A DNA stretch of 64,000 bases, from the NCBI GenBank assembly GCA_910578195.1, contig CAJTOY010000001.1, forward strand, positions 62,001-126,000. The letters are read 5' to 3'. Both the position numbers and the translations under genes were made by a program. This DNA comes from an uncultured Christensenella sp. (lineage in GTDB: Bacteria; Bacillota; Clostridia; Christensenellales; Borkfalkiaceae). Below the pieces are notes generated by a model. The model made no database searches, had not been told where the DNA came from, and saw nothing but the letters and a program-made list of their open reading frames with translations. This document shows positions 56,595 through 64,000 of the stretch, piece after piece. Position 1 is the first letter of the stretch; every line of letters starts with the position of its first letter.

Positions 56595-56618
56595 AAGGAA
56601 CCATTTAAGGTTCCTTTT
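56595..56618. terminator. Bidirectional terminator
   Basis: AAGGAACC/GGTTCCTT stem (56595-56602, 56609-56616) with TTTT on the plus strand, between convergent genes. The minus strand has fewer T residues. Confidence 0.75.
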
Positions 56619-56622
56619 CGTT

Positions 56623-57873
56623 TTATTTTGTTCTCGAAATGCGGACGTTGTCTTCTTTTCTGTTTCTGAGTTCTTTGACGGGGTGCTCCTTGTCCTGATA
56701 GCGGTAATCTTTGCCGAGCCTCTCGATTGCCTTTTTAATGACAAGGTGGGAGGGGTTTTTCTCGGGGTCTCCCATATATTTCTGATAATCGAAATATCTG
56801 TGTCCGTCGGGGATTTTTTTGATATCCTTGAAATCCCTGATAACCTCGGTATTGTCCGCCGTGTATTTAATGGTGTCTTCAAGCACTTTTCTGATATATT
56901 CCTTGTTTCCGCCCAGCTTCAAAAGCTGCGGGAATTCACCGTCGCCGCAGACCGATTCGAAGGTCTTGTTTTCGTATTTCTTTAAAAGCTTAGCCGCAGC
57001 TTTGAGGTGTGAGACCTCCATTTTGAAGTGCTCCGCCCAAATCTTTTTAATATACTCGTCGCTTTCGTCGTTCATAGCCGAATAGTACAGCCAGCATTCG
57101 CAGTATTCGTGCATAACCCATTGTTCGAGCCAGCTGAGGTTCGGGTCTTTAAGGCTTTCGTACTGCGTAACGTGAGCTTCTTCGATCATAGCGATTTCGG
57201 CGTAAAGCTTTCTGCCCAAATCGTTTTTATACCACTGCGCGATATTCATATAATAATTCATGGTCTGCTGTTCGGCGGCGGTAATGGTGCTTGCGACAAG
57301 CTTACTGTATAAGTCCGCTTTTTCAGCGTTCATATGCGGCGAAACGTCGTCGGAAGGATAGCGGTGCTCGGCAATGGTGGGGCGACCGGGCATAATTTCG
57401 GTATACTTGCCGACAAGCATGTCCGCGTCCTGATTTTTGTCCATTTTAAGCAGGTTAGCGTACCTATATAGGTGGTCGAAGTCCTCCAAAAGCGCGAAAT
57501 TCAAAGCTTTTATGTTCGCTTCGTCGGTTTCGTGGCGGGCAAGCACTGCGGTCAAATCAACGGCGAGCTGCTCGTAAGCAATAGTCGTTTCGAGAATACT
57601 TTCGTTTAACGGTTTTAAACAGCTTATGCGTTTTTGCTGCTGCTGTTCCTGACGGCGCACGACGGCGAGGGTGGTCAGAATTTCGGGCACGTCGCAGTGC
57701 CTTGCAAAGTTGTGCATAAACCACTGTGATTCGAACTCGGTGCCGTTCATTAAAATTACTCTTGTTTTCGTATAGGGCGAGGTTTTATCCTTGTTATAAC
57801 TTCTGGGATACATTTTTTTCAGCGGTAAGAAACAGTTTTCAAGTGTCTTTGCTCTTTCTTTAATAGGGTTCAT
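56623..57873 (-). CDS. Ferritin-like di-iron family protein, function unknown
   Basis: A 416-aa mostly helical protein. Glutamate/ExxH pairs recur in helices: LLEDFDHLYRY, EIAMIEEAHVTQYESL, MHEYCECWLYYSAM and EHFKMEVSHLKAA. This is the spacing of a ferritin-like four-helix carboxylate-bridged di-iron site. Termini are charged and there is no signal peptide. I do not recognise a named family. A very strong AGGAGG precedes ATG. A palindrome (57944-57958) lies upstream. An iron or oxidative-stress role is inference. Confidence 0.65.
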   Translation of the reverse strand: MNPIKERAKTLENCFLPLKKMYPRSYNKDKTSPYTKTRVILMNGTEFESQWFMHNFARHCDVPEILTTLAVVRRQEQQQQKRISCLKPLNESILETTIAYEQLAVDLTAVLARHETDEANIKALNFALLEDFDHLYRYANLLKMDKNQDADMLVGKYTEIMPGRPTIAEHRYPSDDVSPHMNAEKADLYSKLVASTITAAEQQTMNYYMNIAQWYKNDLGRKLYAEIAMIEEAHVTQYESLKDPNLSWLEQWVMHEYCECWLYYSAMNDESDEYIKKIWAEHFKMEVSHLKAAAKLLKKYENKTFESVCGDGEFPQLLKLGGNKEYIRKVLEDTIKYTADNTEVIRDFKDIKKIPDGHRYFDYQKYMGDPEKNPSHLVIKKAIERLGKDYRYQDKEHPVKELRNRKEDNVRISRTK

Positions 57874-57943
57874 AAAATTGCCTCCTGATAAATTTTTACC
57901 AAAACCGAAATTTTTTAATCATAAAACGCTTTTCTTTTTTCGT

Positions 57944-57958
57944 ATGATATGTTATCAT
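57944..57958. promoter_or_regulatory. Perfect palindrome upstream of the ferritin-like gene
   Basis: ATGATA-TGT-TATCAT. On the minus strand its TATCAT half can serve as -10 with TTGCTT (57970-57965) 15 nt upstream. The outer TGATA...TATCA resembles half-sites of Fur-family boxes but with shorter spacing. A repressor operator is plausible. Confidence 0.45.
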
Positions 57959-57973
57959 TTGAATAAGCAACTT

Positions 57974-58029
57974 GCAGGTGTCGCCTATCGGTATGGCGTC
58001 AGCTTCCCAAGCTGATTTCGGCGGGTTCG
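57974..58029 (+). pseudogene. 5' three-quarters of a tRNA-Gly copy, broken in the T-loop
   Basis: This is identical to the first 56 bases of the intact tRNA-Gly 114 bases downstream (57 identical bases counting one flanking T). It holds the acceptor 5' strand, D-arm, anticodon arm (CCC), variable loop and 5' T-arm. Identity stops inside the T-loop (GGTTCG). The following 57 bases carry two small hairpins (CCGTG/CACGG; CCGT/ACGG) instead of the T-stem and acceptor 3' strand. It cannot fold as a tRNA. Confidence 0.85.
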
Positions 58030-58087
58030 TGCGGAGCCACCGTGCGTAACACGGTACTACCGTCACTACGGGAGATAAACAGAATAT

Positions 58088-58162
58088 GCAGGTGTCGCCT
58101 ATCGGTATGGCGTCAGCTTCCCAAGCTGATTTCGGCGGGTTCGATTCCCGTCACCTGCTCCA
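58088..58162 (+). tRNA. tRNA-Gly (anticodon CCC)
   Basis: Acceptor GCAGGTG/CACCTGC, D-arm GCC...GGC, anticodon stem TCAGC/GCTGA with loop TTCCCAA (anticodon CCC, reads GGG), T-arm GCGGG-TTCGATT-CCCGT, discriminator T and encoded CCA at 58160-58162. A terminator follows. It has a broken twin just upstream. Confidence 0.95.
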
Positions 58163-58170
58163 AACAAAAA

Positions 58171-58198
58171 AGCACCCCGATAGGGGGGTGCTTTTTTT
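58171..58198. terminator. Terminator of tRNA-Gly, shared with the sensor kinase gene
   Basis: AGCACCCC/GGGGTGCT stem (58171-58178, 58185-58192) followed by seven T on the plus strand; the opposite strand ends in six T, so it serves both directions. Confidence 0.92.
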
Positions 58199-58208
58199 GC
58201 GGTTTAAA

Positions 58209-60266
58209 TTACGCTTTCAACAATGATATATAGAACGTTGTGCCGCCGCCGCCCGTTTCGAAGGTCAGCGTGCCGTTCATACTTTCAATAATATTTTTGC
58301 ATATATATAAACCTATGCCGCCCGTTTCGCTGTCGTTTTCGGAAACGTAGGGCTTGAAAACGTCCAAATCGCCGTCTATGCCTTTGCCGTCGTCGGCTAC
58401 GCAAAGCACGGTTTTGTTTTTGTCGCTTCTTAATGAAAGCGTAATCGTTTTGCAATTCGCGTGTTCGATAGCGTTGATAATAATATTCGATACTACGTTT
58501 TCAATTCCCTTGGGCTTAACGAACGCCTTGACGGGCGTGTCTACCGTGTTTTTCAGAACAATGCCGTTTGCGTTGCAGTCGAATTCGTGGTACTTATATA
58601 ATAGTGCGCACAGTTCGGACATTTCGACAACTTGCGACGGCTCCGCCAGATAATTAAGCTTTGCATAAGTTGCGATTTCGGAAAGATTGCTTATAACGCG
58701 CTCGGCGTCTTGCTTGATTATGCTTATAGTCTTTCTTTGTTCAACGTCAGTTTCGCGCCCGATAGCGGTATCGCAAAGCGCAACGGCGGAGGTAAGCGGC
58801 TTTTTCATGTCGTGAGAAACGAATTGCAAAAGATTGTCGCGCTCGGCTATAACCGCTTTAATATCTTTTACCTGCCTCTCGACTTCCTTATGCAGGTTAT
58901 CCGTGAGATAATCGTTGGATTTTTTCATATCGGAAAACATTATAAACACGCTTATAAAAGTAATAAACGCCGTCGTCGCGCACAGCCAGAAGATAGGATT
59001 TATCTGCGCGGGGAAAATCTGTGGCATAAAAACCGATGCGATAATCGCTACGGCAATAACTGCCGCGCAAACCGTCTGTAAAATGCCGTGTTCGTCCTTT
59101 TTATTGAATATGGCAAGCCCTATATATGCCGTCAGCGCAACAGCGCCGATTGCCTTAATTACGGTGCAGACGATACGCATTGCGCTTGCCGCGCCGAACG
59201 GTATAAACGGACAGATGAGCGCGAGCACTGCGCCGATTGCGGAAAAGGAGGGGAAGATATATTTTATGGGTATATTTCCGGAATTTCTTCCGAGCGCAAG
59301 CTGCGCCCCGCCGAGGATTACAAAGGGCATGGCAAGCGATAACGCCGTCCAGAACAGCGGCGCACTCGTTACTCCGCTTAAAAAGAAGCGGCAGAGGAGC
59401 AGTACCGTTATTCCGAGCACCCAGACGATTGCCGAGGCAAACCTTTTCGAACGTTCGAGAACGGACAGCACTACGAGAACGGCAAACACCACTGCGGCGA
59501 GAATGGCAAATGCAATTAAAAGATTTTCAGAGGTCTGATTTATTCCTTTGACCGCGCTTTCCGTGCCGATAAGCGGACAGTCGGAAATGCCGGAATACGC
59601 GCCGCCCGCAGATTGATAGTGGACGGTTATAATCTGCGCCGAGTTAAAGTTTTCCAATGCTTCGCGCCTTGTGTAGAATTGCAGAGTAAGATATTCGGTT
59701 GCCGTTTCGGCGGAGAATTTCTCTGTCTTTTTGTCGTAGGAAGTGGTGAATTCGATAAAATCGTAATTTTCTATTTCGCCGTGCCGCGCAACCAAATCCA
59801 TTGATTGATACACGTTGGACGTGCAGAAAATTTTGGACAGCGACAGTGTGAATTGCCAGTAATCGCCGATTTTATATGCGGAAAGTTTGTTTTTCTGTTC
59901 TTTAAAATTTTCGTCGTCCGGGTCAAGGTTCATAACAACGAAAATGAGCGTACCTTTTTCGGCAAATTCAAAAGGCTTTGTCAAGTCCACGATTTGGATA
60001 TCTTCGTCAAGCGTTCTCTGCTTTACAAATTTATCCGCAACGTAATTGACCTTTGTAATTTTATTAAGCTTGTTTAAATCGGATATCCTTACGGCGGTCA
60101 AATCTTTGCCGATTTCCAAAACTTTGTCGTTATATGTCAAGCTGCCCGTAGTTTCGGGGACGGCGGCGGTTTTGGGCGCGGAAAAGAACAGCGTTGTTAT
60201 AAACAACGCCGCAAGAAGGGCGCAGGACAGAACGGGTATTATTTTTTTTATATAACGGTTACTCAT
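58209..60266 (-). CDS. 7TM sensor histidine kinase (7TMR-DISM type)
   Basis: A 685-aa kinase. Residues 8-30 are a signal/anchor helix, ~35-245 an extracytoplasmic beta-rich sensor, ~247-455 seven membrane helices, then a coiled linker and the kinase core. The H-box is FVSHDMKKPLTSA (His ~485); N-box NVVSNIIINAIEHA; G1 VADDGKGID; G2 GGIGLYICKNII. A soluble N-terminal sensor plus 7TM bundle is the 7TMR-DISM layout thought to sense carbohydrates or other small molecules. It overlaps the response-regulator gene by 8 nt. Confidence 0.92.
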   Translation of the reverse strand: MSNRYIKKIIPVLSCALLAALFITTLFFSAPKTAAVPETTGSLTYNDKVLEIGKDLTAVRISDLNKLNKITKVNYVADKFVKQRTLDEDIQIVDLTKPFEFAEKGTLIFVVMNLDPDDENFKEQKNKLSAYKIGDYWQFTLSLSKIFCTSNVYQSMDLVARHGEIENYDFIEFTTSYDKKTEKFSAETATEYLTLQFYTRREALENFNSAQIITVHYQSAGGAYSGISDCPLIGTESAVKGINQTSENLLIAFAILAAVVFAVLVVLSVLERSKRFASAIVWVLGITVLLLCRFFLSGVTSAPLFWTALSLAMPFVILGGAQLALGRNSGNIPIKYIFPSFSAIGAVLALICPFIPFGAASAMRIVCTVIKAIGAVALTAYIGLAIFNKKDEHGILQTVCAAVIAVAIIASVFMPQIFPAQINPIFWLCATTAFITFISVFIMFSDMKKSNDYLTDNLHKEVERQVKDIKAVIAERDNLLQFVSHDMKKPLTSAVALCDTAIGRETDVEQRKTISIIKQDAERVISNLSEIATYAKLNYLAEPSQVVEMSELCALLYKYHEFDCNANGIVLKNTVDTPVKAFVKPKGIENVVSNIIINAIEHANCKTITLSLRSDKNKTVLCVADDGKGIDGDLDVFKPYVSENDSETGGIGLYICKNIIESMNGTLTFETGGGGTTFYISLLKA

Positions 60267-60936
60267 TTTTATCGCCTACAAAAGCATAACCTTTCCCGAA
60301 CTTGGTGGCAAGCAGGGAAGCGCAGTCGTCGGACACGGCAAACATTTTCTTGCGTAAGTTGGAAAGGTGCTTTTTTATGGTTTCTGTGTTCAGGTGCGGC
60401 ATTTTCCAGACCTGCTCGTAAATCTCGTTCGCCGTATAAAATTTGCCCGCGTTCTGCATTAAAAACATTAAAACGTTAAACTCGCTCGAAGTTAATTCCA
60501 GCGGGTTGTTTTTATATGCGGCGGTTCGGTCGGAAACGTTAAGCGTAAGTCCGCCCAGCGAAATATCGGCTTTGCTGTTGGGCAAAAGCCGCAACGCCAT
60601 TCTTGCCTCTAAAACCTTCGGCGAACAAGGCTTAATTATATAATCCGCCGCGCCTGCGGACAAACCGCCGATAACGTTTTCGTCCGCACCCAAATCAGAA
60701 AGGATAATAACGGGCGTCTTTCCCAGATATCCCAAAAGATTTATTCCGTTGCCGTCGGGCAAAATCAAGTCCAGAAGGACTATGTCGTATTCGCAAGATT
60801 TTGCGGCGTCAATCGCGCTTTTTAACGTCGGGCAAGCCGTAACCTTGTTTTTTGCCGAAAAGTACTCGGTCAGCGAATTGCGCAGTTTATCGCCGTCCTC
60901 GACTATTAAAATGTTCTTAAATTCGACCTTATTCAT
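60259..60936 (-). CDS. OmpR/PhoB-family response regulator
   Basis: A 225-aa regulator. Receiver domain with acidic pocket Glu13/Asp14, phospho-acceptor Asp56 in LLDLILPDG and the lysine in YIIKPCSP; C-terminal winged helix with LTSSEFNVLMFLMQNAGK and TIKKHLSNLRKKM, then the wing ending FGKGYAFVG. Two adjacent ATGs exist (60939, 60936). The -10 element ends 7 nt before 60936, which would be the transcript start. It is paired with the 7TM kinase downstream and divergent from the giant surface gene. Confidence 0.92.
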   Translation of the reverse strand: MNKVEFKNILIVEDGDKLRNSLTEYFSAKNKVTACPTLKSAIDAAKSCEYDIVLLDLILPDGNGINLLGYLGKTPVIILSDLGADENVIGGLSAGAADYIIKPCSPKVLEARMALRLLPNSKADISLGGLTLNVSDRTAAYKNNPLELTSSEFNVLMFLMQNAGKFYTANEIYEQVWKMPHLNTETIKKHLSNLRKKMFAVSDDCASLLATKFGKGYAFVGDKNE

Positions 60937-60943
60937 CATTAAC

Positions 60944-60971
60944 AGTATACCACAAAATTATTAAAAAACAA
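60944..60971 (-). promoter_or_regulatory. Promoter of the two-component operon, predicted leaderless
   Basis: Minus strand TTGTTT (60971-60966), 16-nt spacer, TATACT (60949-60944), then 7 nt to ATG 60936. No ribosome site. Confidence 0.65.
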
Positions 60972-60984
60972 ACTATATAAAATC

Positions 60985-61002
60985 GTGAAGAAAGTGTGAA
61001 GA
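60985..61002 (+). promoter_or_regulatory. Tandem GTGAAGA repeats, candidate response-regulator site
   Basis: GTGAAGA at 60985-60991 and again at 60996-61002, 11 bp apart, in the space between the divergent regulator and surface gene. OmpR-family proteins bind such direct repeats one helical turn apart. Confidence 0.5.
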
Positions 61003-61046
61003 TATGCTTTGCGTGCCCTTTACCCGTTCCGTAAATGATAAAAGTT

Positions 61047-61055
61047 TGATACAAT
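61047..61055 (+). promoter_or_regulatory. Extended -10 promoter of the surface protein gene
   Basis: TG-A-TACAAT (61047-61055) with no convincing -35 element, as expected for an activator-dependent or extended -10 promoter. The direct repeats lie ~45 bp upstream. Confidence 0.5.
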
Positions 61056-61073
61056 AAAAGCACAAACTTAAAA

Positions 61074-61117
61074 AAAGCCCCCGCGCGGGGGCTTTGCGTT
61101 TTCCGCGAGGAAAACGC
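61074..61117 (+). other. Two adjacent hairpins in the surface-gene leader
   Basis: Stem 1: AAAGCCCCC/GGGGGCTTT (61074-61082, 61087-61095). Stem 2 begins at the next base: GCGTTTTCC/GGAAAACGC (61096-61104, 61109-61117). Both are perfect 9-bp stems with 4-nt loops, downstream of the likely promoter and before the AGGAGG of the gene. Stem 1 lacks a proper T-run on the plus strand but has one on the minus strand. Confidence 0.7.
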
Positions 61118-61142
61118 AGAAAACATTTACAGGAGGTATAAT

Positions 61143-64000
61143 ATGTTTTTGAAAATCAGAAAACATCTGATTTGTGTGACCGCCTTTGTATTCTTAACGC
61201 TTCTTTGCGTTATCTGTACAATGACCTTTACACAGGAAAAACAGACGTCGTTCGCGACGGAAATGGAGGAAGACAATTTCCGCTTATATGATGGAAGTGG
61301 TGTTTTCAATAACGGCTTCGACGATATCGGCTCCGCATGGGCAGCGGCGAAAAAATTGTCTTTTGACAAATCAAGCGAGGTTACCGTCAAAATGTTTGCG
61401 GACGCCGAGGTCACGGATACGCTGAATATAGACGGTTGGAACTATGACATAGAGCTCGACCTCAACGGGCATAAGCTTTCTATGAGCGAAAGCGGTAAAT
61501 ACATTATACAAAGTATCGGAAAGCTTACGTTATCGGACAGCAATCCGACCGCAACCAACAGCATAACAAGCTACGCAAGGGGAAGCTCGCCCAAGACCGT
61601 TGAAATTTCGGGCGGCGTTATAACCGGTGCAAACGCATACGCGGCTGTGTATATTAGCAGCGGATACTTCAATATGCATGGCGGTAATATTGCCGGCAAC
61701 GTTATAAATTCCGTCAATGGCGCGGCGGTAAAGCCCGGCGCCACGTTTAACATGACGGGCGGAGCCATTACCGAAAACGTGAACACCGCGGGCGGTATCG
61801 GCGGCTTACATGCTCAATGGACTAAGTTTAACGTATCGGGCGCAGTAAAAATAGACGGAAACACAAGCTGCACGAGTATCGACGACAATGAAAGAGCGGA
61901 AAGCAATTACGGCTACGATTACAATTCAAGTATAGTGATAAATGGCGCTTTGAACGACGGCGCGGGGAACAAAACGCGGATTGGCATAACCTTAATGTCC
62001 GATTACGCCTCTCGCGGCACCGTTATAAGCCAAAATTACAAAACGCATCACGCGGGCGAAGCGGCGAATACATATTTTTATTCGGACAACTACCAGAAAT
62101 GCCCGCAATTCGATTATTACAAAGAGGTGGCTTTTTACAATCATAGCGGTTTTGAAAACTATACGAACGAGGGCGATAAACATTCCGCAGATTGTAAGAA
62201 GTGCGGCGCGAGGGTTACTTCCGAACACAGTTATTCCTCGTCAACCGGCAAGTGCGCATGCGGTGCGCAAGCGGCGGCGTCTGTCGGAAATTCATATTAT
62301 TCCGAATTGTCGCAAGCTTGGGCGGCGGCAAAAACCGCGGCTACGGCAACGGTAAAAATGTTCATAGACGTTACGATAGCGCAAGTGCTTGGCGTACTTG
62401 AAGAGGATACTTCAAACGTTACGCTTGACTTGAACGGTCATACCGTTAACGGTATCGCCGGCTCGGTTTCAATACAGATAGAAGGCGGCGAAAATACCTT
62501 TACCCTTAAAGACAGCAAGGGCGGCGGCAAGCTCACGGGCGGCGCGGGAGGAATTTGCATAGCAAAAGGCGCTACCGTTAATATGGAAAGCGGTGAAATT
62601 TCGGGCAATTCCTCGGAATTCGGCGGCGGCGTATATATTAACGGCGGTACTTTCAATATGCGCGGCGGCACTATAAAGGAAAATACCGCGCAAACAAGCG
62701 GCGGTGGCGTGTATCTGAACGGCGGAACGTTCACAGTTTCCGGTTCGGTACAAATTTCCGGCAATACGGTCAATAGCAAAGCAAATAACGTTCAAGCGGG
62801 CGGCGGAACGTTCACCGTTTCGGGCGAGCTGACCGAGACCGCAAGAATATACGTTTATATGGAAAGCGCGGGTGACGTTGCGACGGGTTACAGCCAAAGC
62901 GTAGCCCCGACAAGTTATTTCATTTCGGACAACGAGCAATTAAATTGTATTTATAACGATAACGGCACGGTGAAATTTGCTGCGCACGATTTCGAAAGCA
63001 GCACAAAATATAAGTCTGACGAAAGAGGTCACTGGAAAGTTTGCGCGCACTGCACCGTGGAGGACGAAAATAATAAAACAGCCCACAGCGGCGGCACGGC
63101 GACATGTATATCAAAAGCCCGCTGCGAGTATTGCGGGGGAGAGTACGGTAATTTAGGCGGACACAATATAGCTCCGTCTGCCGACGGCGTGCTTTGCTCG
63201 TTATGCAGTGAAAAGGCGGTCGCAGCGGTTGCAGGTTACGACGGGGTGATTAAATATTATCTGGACTTCGATATAGCCTGGAACTCCACCGTTAGTTTGC
63301 CCTATAACCAAAACAAAAAAGTAGAATTCGTGCTGCTTGCCGACGCGGAAGTCAAAAGAACTCTGAGTGTAAAAATCCGCATGGTTGTTTTCTTAAACGG
63401 CTATAAGATAAAGCTTACGTCGAATAACGGCTCGGTTATCTCCGTTCAAAACAACGGCTATTTGCTGTTGGAAAACAGACCGGACACATCTACGGAAAAT
63501 CAAGATATAGAAGCGTTGGGGGCGTATGATAACACCCTTTCGCATACGATAAAAGACCCCGTCGGCGGCAGTTCCGTTACGTTGAACAGCGGACTTATAA
63601 CGGGCGGAAACAGCTACCAGGGCGGCGGTATTTACGTCGGCGGCAGCGCTTATTTAAGCGTGGGCGGTTTTGTCTATATATCCGATAACCGCGCGACCAA
63701 CGGCGGAGGAGTGTACGTCGATAGCGGCACAGTCCATTTTGACGGTGCCGAGGCGTCGTATAACACGGCGCAAACGAACGGGGGCGGAGTGTACGTCAAA
63801 AACGCCGCAACATTTAGGACTTACGCGTGCATTATAAAAAACAACTCGGCGTTATTGTTAGGCGGCGGCATATATTTCGAGGGTGAAAACTCGGATAACG
63901 ATTTGTCGTGGTGCGATATAAATTACAACACCGCAGGTACGGGCGGCGGCATATATGTGAAGAACAGCAATGTAAGATTTTCGCAAACTAACATTATTTA
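61143..64000 (+). CDS. Giant secreted beta-helix repeat protein (3' end outside window)
   Basis: The reading frame is open from ATG 61143 (AGGAGG six bases upstream) to the window edge, at least 952 residues. A signal-like hydrophobic segment (~8-27) suggests export. Three tandem modules of about 325 residues begin near 63, 390 and 712. Each starts with W-A-A-A/IAWN and a VKMF or VLLADAEV strand, then LDLNGHKL/LDLNGHTV/FLNGYKI, then Gly-rich coils such as GGGVYINGGTFNM typical of right-handed parallel beta-helices. Between modules are Cys-pair segments (C351-x2-C354, C371-x-C373; C634-x2-C637) like small zinc ribbons. Likely a surface adhesin or glycan-binding protein; wall anchor not visible here. 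Confidence 0.85.
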   Translation, partial: MFLKIRKHLICVTAFVFLTLLCVICTMTFTQEKQTSFATEMEEDNFRLYDGSGVFNNGFDDIGSAWAAAKKLSFDKSSEVTVKMFADAEVTDTLNIDGWNYDIELDLNGHKLSMSESGKYIIQSIGKLTLSDSNPTATNSITSYARGSSPKTVEISGGVITGANAYAAVYISSGYFNMHGGNIAGNVINSVNGAAVKPGATFNMTGGAITENVNTAGGIGGLHAQWTKFNVSGAVKIDGNTSCTSIDDNERAESNYGYDYNSSIVINGALNDGAGNKTRIGITLMSDYASRGTVISQNYKTHHAGEAANTYFYSDNYQKCPQFDYYKEVAFYNHSGFENYTNEGDKHSADCKKCGARVTSEHSYSSSTGKCACGAQAAASVGNSYYSELSQAWAAAKTAATATVKMFIDVTIAQVLGVLEEDTSNVTLDLNGHTVNGIAGSVSIQIEGGENTFTLKDSKGGGKLTGGAGGICIAKGATVNMESGEISGNSSEFGGGVYINGGTFNMRGGTIKENTAQTSGGGVYLNGGTFTVSGSVQISGNTVNSKANNVQAGGGTFTVSGELTETARIYVYMESAGDVATGYSQSVAPTSYFISDNEQLNCIYNDNGTVKFAAHDFESSTKYKSDERGHWKVCAHCTVEDENNKTAHSGGTATCISKARCEYCGGEYGNLGGHNIAPSADGVLCSLCSEKAVAAVAGYDGVIKYYLDFDIAWNSTVSLPYNQNKKVEFVLLADAEVKRTLSVKIRMVVFLNGYKIKLTSNNGSVISVQNNGYLLLENRPDTSTENQDIEALGAYDNTLSHTIKDPVGGSSVTLNSGLITGGNSYQGGGIYVGGSAYLSVGGFVYISDNRATNGGGVYVDSGTVHFDGAEASYNTAQTNGGGVYVKNAATFRTYACIIKNNSALLLGGGIYFEGENSDNDLSWCDINYNTAGTGGGIYVKNSNVRFSQTNII

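Noticed and set aside
58042..58233. Small plus-strand frame across tRNA-Gly
   Set aside because: It runs through the tRNA gene and its terminator and has no ribosome site.
61127..63114. Several minus-strand frames in the last 3 kb
   Set aside because: They lie opposite a continuous plus-strand frame with signal peptide, ribosome site and repeats; the minus frames are repetitive Pro/Ser/Ala translations.
1..64000. CRISPR array, prophage or insertion sequence
   Set aside because: No regularly spaced repeats, transposase, integrase or terminal inverted repeats were seen on either strand.

Overview
The window reads as a chromosomal segment of an anaerobic, probably uncultured member of the Bacillota (class Clostridia). 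This rests on gene content and order: pta-ackA followed by DUF177-rpmF, a polC-type locus between ispG and rimP-nusA-ylxR-ylxQ-infB-rbfA-nrnA-truB-ribF, ylxY next to an M16 peptidase, MutS2, NrdR and a single-chain PurL. Base composition is even throughout and coding density is very high, with many ATGA/TAATG overlaps. I see no phage, insertion sequence, integrase or CRISPR array, and no gene-free stretch longer than 300 bases.

Layout. 1-5 kb: acetate production (Pta, AckA), ribosomal L32 with DUF177, asparaginyl-tRNA synthetase with asparaginase. 5-9 kb: HxlR regulator divergent from a nitroreductase and a copper ATPase that ends in a CopZ-like domain, then ArsR and a GNAT remnant. 9-21.4 kb: two long genome-maintenance operons (uvrC-HAD-U32-mutS2; deacetylase-M16 peptidase-deoxyinosine glycosylase-AlkD-tex), then acpP. 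21.7-28.9 kb: leuS, small membrane proteins and lipoproteins, an ABC importer, mscL. 28.9-41.3 kb: a purine operon purE-C-(purF paralog)-F-M-N-H-D-L covering most of PRPP to IMP; purB is not here. 41.3-52.2 kb: nrdR, ispG, a polymerase-less PolC relative and the nusA-infB operon through ribF. 52.2-58.2 kb: DUF3267, an endonuclease IV-like protein, a peptidase, efp, dtd, a metallo-hydrolase, a ferritin-like protein, and tRNA-Gly beside a broken copy of itself. 58.2-64 kb: a 7TM sensor kinase/OmpR regulator pair divergent from a giant secreted beta-helix protein that runs off the window.

The observations I find most interesting are these. (1) Several genes have a good sigma-A promoter with the -10 hexamer 6-7 nt before the start codon and no Shine-Dalgarno, which predicts leaderless mRNAs in a Clostridia-type genome. 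(2) A PurF paralog has lost the glutaminase nucleophile but kept the phosphoribosyltransferase site and Fe-S cysteines, and sits directly before a normal purF. (3) The polC locus encodes a protein reduced to N-terminal, OB-fold and exonuclease domains. (4) CopA carries a C-terminal chaperone domain with its own internal ribosome binding site and ATG. (5) A two-component system, a direct-repeat site and paired leader hairpins adjoin the surface protein. All functional statements come from reading motifs and context; no database search or computation was run.
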